64,000 nt of DNA from Thelephora terrestris. Taxonomy: Eukaryota; Basidiomycota; Agaricomycetes; Thelephorales; Thelephoraceae. Below the pieces are notes generated by a model, which saw only the letters and a program-made list of their open reading frames with translations, did not search any database and had not been told where the DNA came from. The stretch spans positions 744,001 to 808,000 of the forward strand of contig WIUZ02000011.1 in assembly GCA_015956445.1 (NCBI GenBank), read 5' to 3'. Each line of letters opens with the position of its first letter. Within the stretch, counting starts at the first letter, position 1. Both the position numbers and the translations under genes were made by a program. Below are positions 58,926-64,000 of the stretch, piece by piece.

Positions 58926-61900
58926 ATGTGCCGAGCCCTAACCACCGGGCTTGTGCTATACCTTGGGCTGACTGGAGTCCTGGGCTCTCCAGTCCAGGTT
59001 CAGGCTCCATTCGAGCTGAACAATGAGATGATCTACAAAGCGGAATATATACCCCCATCCACGAGTGAGTTACATCTCCACCTAATTTTCATTATTTTCT
59101 TTCCATCGCTGTTCCTACGCTGTTCGATGTGGGCCGAGATCGAGAACCCAGACTAATTCAGGCTGTTCTGTTCCAGGACCACCAAGGGCACTGCGAGGCC
59201 GATTTCTACACATCACAGACTTGCATCCGGACCCGCTCTATCGAGTCGGAGGCTCGGTGTCCAGTGGATGTCATCGGAACAGACCGAAGAAGGAAGAGCA
59301 GAGGGCTGGATACCTCGGAACCCCATACGAGTTCGTGATTTCCTCATCTCTCCCCGCATCCGTTATCGTCTTCCGGAAACCCAGAACCCTTATCCCACAA
59401 CGTGGTGATCTGCGATGCGGGGAGCAGGCTGCCGAGTTTAATCTTGTTTTTCCCTTGATTTAGGGATTGCGACTCACCTCTCACTCTAACCAACTACACC
59501 TTGGACCATCTGGAAAAGCACTGGGTGGACCACATTGATTTCGTCATATGTACGTTGCGCCATTTCCGCCGATTCATTTCCATTTTTAATCTCCACTTAT
59601 CTTTCGTGCCTCTGACGTTCGGTGCACTGCCTGATTTGGTTGCGACAAAAGGGACTGGTGATAGCGCAAGGCATGTCCAGTCTGCGTCTGACAGGTTGAA
59701 TGAACGTATGATGCTGACGGAAAACATTGGATCCATTGATGCACCTATTTCGCCCTATTGGTTCATCATCTCCCTGCGCCACAATTCCGACAACTAGGCA
59801 TGACAATGACAGGAAAAACCCACGTACCCCGAAGAACATCTACGAGCTCAACCGGCGAATGGCGGAGAGAATGGAGCAGATATTTTTATCCAGAGGGATT
59901 CCTGTCGTACCCACTATTGGTGAGTCTTTCCGGACTTCAGTGATGACTATAATCTCGGCTAATCTCTCCCTGTCTGAATTCTACTGTGGACAGGGAACAA
60001 TGATATTTGGCGTGCGTGTCTTCTGCTTGTCGTATCTTCATCACTTCCTTGTTAACTCTCGTTCCTATTATCCTACGGGGTACACCGACTTTGCCGATTG
60101 CTTCATATGCCTTTGTGTTGATCCGTACGCTCATGCCTTTCTTCTACAGCTCACGTACGTGACTGGGAGAATATACTCCCGTTTCTATTGTAAGATGAGA
60201 TAAGACTGATTCTGTACTTCTCTTTTTGGGACGCATCACAGAACATCATGACCCCAGGTAAGTTTTTGTACCGGTCCTCACGCGTTTGTTCGCCAACGGG
60301 GCAGAGCCATTTTCCATACTGTTTGCGATTCTCATTTAATTTGGACGAGCTGACATATCCTTTCCATCACAGGTCCGAACTCCATCACGTTCGAGTATTC
60401 CAAGTGAGTTTTTCGACCATCGTGGCTTCTGTCCTCGTTTGCCCATATTTGTTATATCGCGGGGTGTAATCCTGGACATTGTGATTTCTAGGATCTGGGA
60501 ATCGTTTATACCCTTCTCGACATTCGGCGTATTTCAACGAGGCGGATACTACATTGTGGACGTAATTCCTGATCAGCTTTCGGTGGTCAGTCTGAATACC
60601 ATCTACTTTTACGATTCCAACAAGGGTAGGTGCTCGATGACGCCTCTTATCCGTCGTCGTTTCTTTTCAATGCCCCCTTTTGTTGACCCTCTCTCATCCT
60701 GTAGCCGTGGGAGGATGTGAATATGCGCTACCTAACGACCCTGGAAACCTACAATTGGACTGGCTGGACGTGCAACTTGGCGTCTTCAGGGACAAAGGCG
60801 TTAAAGTAAGTATACCCAATTGCTGTCTGAATCGCAACCGCTGGTCCCAGGCTCGGGCCAGATCGACGTTCTCGTGTTGTGGTGGGAATAGGGTACTGAC
60901 GAGCGCCTACCTCCTATCAGGTGTGGTTGACGGGGCACGTTCCTCCGACCCCTGACCTCTACTTTCCTGAATGTGTAAGTATCTCCACGTCACGATGGGC
61001 TGTCTGCACTCGCAGATGCTAAGCCTAACTTGCCGTCCGTTCAGTACTACCGGTACACCGAGCTTTCGCTACGGTTCCAGGATACGATTGTCGGACATCT
61101 ATACGGGGTGGGTCTCTTCCTTCCCTCGAGATTTTGAGTTTTTACCGACAAAATCATCGCGTTCACCGTAGCACATGAACATCGATCATGTGAGTCATTG
61201 CATCATCCTTCGTTCTAGGCCCGGCGTCTTGATCTCTGGTTGCTGATGAACTTTGCACTCTTTCCTTTCATTTCCGTGGTTTCTGCCCCTATGTGGCTTC
61301 GCGCGCTCGGAATAACCTGTTGAATCTGTACTCCTTGGGTCATCCCGCGTGACGGATGTGCCCATCCTGGATTCCACCGCCCGCGATTGATCCTGTATCG
61401 CTGTCCCCTAGTTCTCGCTGATTCAAGCCGACGACCTTAAGTTCTGGGCCGGGGAAGATGAGGTTGATCAAGTTAACGGGACCTCTACGGCTGGGCGACG
61501 TGGACGATCGCGACTGAATTCCGGACCGGACGTGGACGTTCAAATGAATGGAAAAGATCAAGGCCTCGACACGCTGTCCGAGGGTGGTATCACTGGGGGA
61601 GCAAAGGTGGCCGTGAAGAGACACAAGGGCTTGGACAAGGTACTTCTTAGGGACTTTTCGGAGTTGCCTGAAGACGTGGATTACGGAGATTACGGCGTGA
61701 TCAACGTTTCACCCTCCGTCGTGCCCGTGTATTTTCCCTCGTTTAGGGTTTTCAACTACAACATGTCCGTGGAGGCGGTGCAGGAAGACCTGGAGAGGAA
61801 GGAGAGGCGGCGTCGAGGAGAAACTGTCTTGAGGCCACCTCCCCATGGTCATCGGAAACCTGACCCAACGAAATCCAGGGAAAAACTGTGCAAAAAGCCC

Positions 61901-62527
61901 AAGTACAACAATTCCTGGAGGTGCCACTATTCGAAAGATACTTGGCACACAGACCCGGAAGCTCCATCGCGGAGGAACAGTCTGATGACGCCCTTGGGAT
62001 ACGCTCAGGTGAGTTCCAGAACCCTTGTCGTCGGTTTCCTTCACTCCCGGTGGCCGATTTCTTTCCTCGAGGCGCCACCAATCATGGGCGCTCTTGAGTG
62101 ACACGCATGTTCTGATGCTTCCTTTCATGCCCCTTTCACCATCCACACTTTCCTTGATGTGTTCCGTTTCATTTGCTTACTAACGGTTTTGTGCTCTTGT
62201 GATGGGGTGGCACAGTATTACCTGCCTGATCTTGGGAACGCCAGCGAGGAGTATACGCCGGAATGGGAGCTCGAGTACATGACATATGGCTTGTCGGCGT
62301 TTGAGGACGATGGGTCGGACGAAGCATCGGAGGTTATCCCTAGGAAGAATATCCCGAAGTCATTGCGTCATGGGCGGGGGGCGAAGTACGCGCCATACTC
62401 GATGGAAGATCTGACGATACCGTCGTGGATTGAGCTCGCGCGGAAACTTGGGGATGGGGAGAACGGGGGGCTGCGCAAGAAGTTTAGAAAGTACATGTTC
62501 ATGGGCCACGGAGAAGAGGTAGACTGA
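58926..62527 (+). CDS. PPN1: Vacuolar endopolyphosphatase
   Basis: Calcineurin-like metallophosphatase that cuts inorganic polyphosphate chains in the vacuole. The N-terminus MCRALTTGLVLYLGLTGVLG is a signal or anchor segment. Exons give LHITDLHPDPLY (first metal site), DCDSPLTLTNYTLDHLEKHW, TGDSARHDNDRKNPRTPK, GIPVVPTIGNNDIW, PHNIMTPGPNS, SLNTIYFYDSNKAVGGCEYA, VWLTGHVPPTPDLYFPE, RFQDTIVGHLYG and HMNIDH (last metal His residues). The C-terminal half has a family-specific insert with KCHYSKDTW-type Cys residues and ends MFMGHGEEVD. PH in the W-PHN motif comes from a 5-base exon (60150-60154) and HMNIDH from an 18-base exon (61172-61189). The intron after GDSA appears to use a GC donor near 59667. 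The usual GDN is GDS here; the metal Asp is kept. Confidence 0.93.
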
Positions 62528-62857
62528 TTCGGGGAGGTAGATAATAGAGGTAGTAATCGGTCGGAGACAGGACGGTGATGATATAGCTGTAGTTGCCATG
62601 GGTACGGAACATAGAACGTATGTCGATATGTAAGAGCAAAGGAAGGATATCATACCCTTCAGCTGTCCCCTTCTCTCTCATCCGTGTATTAACCCTCCTC
62701 CATCTCCCTTTCCCCCCTTCCCCTTCCCCGTTGCCGATACGCTCCTTTCCTATTTTGGCTGGCCCACCACATCCGCGCGTAAACAAGAGTTCCTCCCAAC
62801 TCGAACTCGCCCTCGCCCTTGTCCCTCACTCTCCCTTTTTTTCTCTTTTTTTCCTGA
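62528..62857. promoter_or_regulatory. RFX gene upstream region, long CT-rich tract
   Basis: 330 bases. From about 62690 to 62855 the plus strand is strongly pyrimidine-rich, with long C/T runs at 62695-62735 and 62828-62855, ending at the start codon. Such tracts mark fungal core promoters and 5' leaders. Confidence 0.5.
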
Positions 62858-64000
62858 ATGGCTGCTGTCCTGTCCAACACCGGTTTCGAGTTCAGCAATC
62901 AGCCTCTGCATTCCCGTTCAGTGTCGATGTCCTCCACTTCCTCCCCGCGTTCTCGGCCTCAGTCATCCCACGGCCCGTCGCAGCTCGGTCTTCGCCCTCC
63001 AGCCGACGAGTACTTCTCCCACTCTACCTCCTTCGCCAATCCCGAACACGCAAGAAACAATTCGGACGCCTCTCATTCTTCCGCTTACTCGCTCGGCTCG
63101 GACCTCATCACCCCCGCTGACTCTCCTCCGAACCACAATCTGGCTAACCCTGCGCTGGGAAAGACCTTGCTCAGACCGACGCACATCCGAGCACGCGTCG
63201 CTGCTTCACCCTATCCGAGGGATGCGGAGAGCGTTCATTCTTCCTCATCCGAGACCGAAGACATCTCAATGTTCCTATCGCACTCTGCCCAAGATCAGTA
63301 CCATCCCGCTCAGGGTTTCGTGAACCCCCAACAACACCACCACCCTCAGCCGCCACACGGCGCACACCATCTATCTCATCATCAACACCCACATCAACAT
63401 CTCACTCAGCAGACGATGCATGTACCCGGGGCATTTGGAAGTTTGCATGGTCCTGGAACTGGAGTTCATGGGCGGATGGGTATGGGGGCGGCGACCGACC
63501 ATACTTTGGAAAAATTGGCAGCCAACGTCAGAGCCGCTACTACGACCAGCGCATCTGACAGGGCGAAACAGATTTTTGTTCAAGCTTGGTGCGTCGTCTT
63601 TTTGGACCTTTGACCGCCGTCAGGGTTCCTTTTTGTGGCGACTAATGCTTACACCTATGCTTTTTTTTTTTGGTCTTGCTGTTGACGTGTTTGTAGGCTT
63701 ACTTCGAACTACGCACCTTACCCGGATGGCAACGTCCCACGACAGGGGCTCTATTTTTCGTACAGAAGGGTTTGCGACCAGTATGGAATACCTCACATCA
63801 ATACCGCCACTCTGGGCAAAGCCATCAGACTTTGTTTTCCAACTATCAAGACCCGGCGCCTGGGCGTTCGGGGGAACAGTAAATATCACTGTAAGTCCTC
63901 TCTTCGACTCTTTTCTTTACCGCTTTGACTCCCCCTTCACTGCGGTAAATTCTTTTGCTCTTGTGTGTTCGGCTCCTCCTTTTTTTCCTTCTCCTCTCGG
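62858..64000 (+). CDS. RFX-family transcription factor (3' end outside window)
   Basis: Winged-helix DNA-binding regulator of the RFX family; the yeast member Rfx1/Crt1 represses ribonucleotide reductase genes until DNA damage. Exon 1 (62858 to about 63592) encodes a Ser/Pro/His-rich N-terminus with a His/Gln run (HHHPQPPHGAHHLSHHQHPH) and ends DRAKQIFVQAW. Exon 2 (63697-63890) completes the DNA-binding domain: LTSNYAPYPDGNVPRQGLYF, RVCDQYGIPHINTATLGKAI and RLCFPTIKTRRLGVRGNSKY, then HY. Recognition-helix residues TRRLGVRGNSKYHY are fully conserved. A donor at 63891 opens an intron that runs toward the window end. The first intron contains a T12 run. Confidence 0.93.

Overview
The window is nuclear DNA from a filamentous basidiomycete, most likely an Agaricomycete. 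Genes sit on both strands at one per 2-2.5 kb and are cut by many short introns of about 50-60 bases. Reconstructed proteins look like mushroom-group homologues, including lineage-restricted membrane proteins. No bacterial operons, rRNA, tRNA, CRISPR array or recognisable transposon were found. Gene models were built by hand from reading frames plus intron splice sites, so motif-bearing exons are firm and some terminal exons are less so.

Layout, left to right. 1-3825 (-) is a large ankyrin/DysF-like/FYVE/RING protein cut by the window edge. 5234-6567 (+) is a multi-pass membrane protein. 8636-10419 (+) is a kynurenine-type aminotransferase, ending 36 bases from an SLH1/ASCC3-type tandem-cassette helicase (10456-16436, -). 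Then come a PROPPIN of the HSV2/WIPI3-4 type (17035-18644, -), a Cys-rich orphan (19085-20416, -), the calcium sensor NCS1 (20761-21617, +), EMC3 (21908-23299, -) head to head with ATE1 (23427-25292, +), and ribonucleotide reductase small subunit RNR2 (25725-27240, +). VMA21 (27426-27813, -) is head to head with ALG8 (27895-30245, +). The GTPase RBG1/DRG1 (30346-32024, -) is head to head with a KCH-type potassium transporter (32206-34006, +).

A gene-poor stretch (about 34.9-39.8 kb) holds a diverged tandem repeat but no convincing gene. Next come a LON-RING protein (39825-42234, -), glucose-6-phosphate dehydrogenase (42476-44476, -), THOC5-like THO subunit (44816-45931, +), the E2 enzyme UBC8 (46555-47541, -), two tandem MARVEL-like membrane proteins (49372-50623 and 51256-52867, both -), acetoacetyl-CoA synthetase (53687-57290, -), a small orphan gene (57512-58134, +), endopolyphosphatase PPN1 (58926-62527, +) and the start of an RFX-family transcription factor (62858-64000, +).

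The genes are mostly housekeeping: ER folding and glycosylation (EMC3, ALG8), vacuole (VMA21, PPN1), ribosome-linked factors (SLH1, RBG1), DNA precursor supply (RNR2) and central metabolism (G6PD). I see no gene cluster that clearly works as a new system. The most unusual signals are in gene structure: exons of 5, 10 and 12 bases that each encode part of a catalytic or nucleotide-binding motif, three probable GC-AG introns, and three perfect ACGCGT boxes inside the first intron of RNR2.
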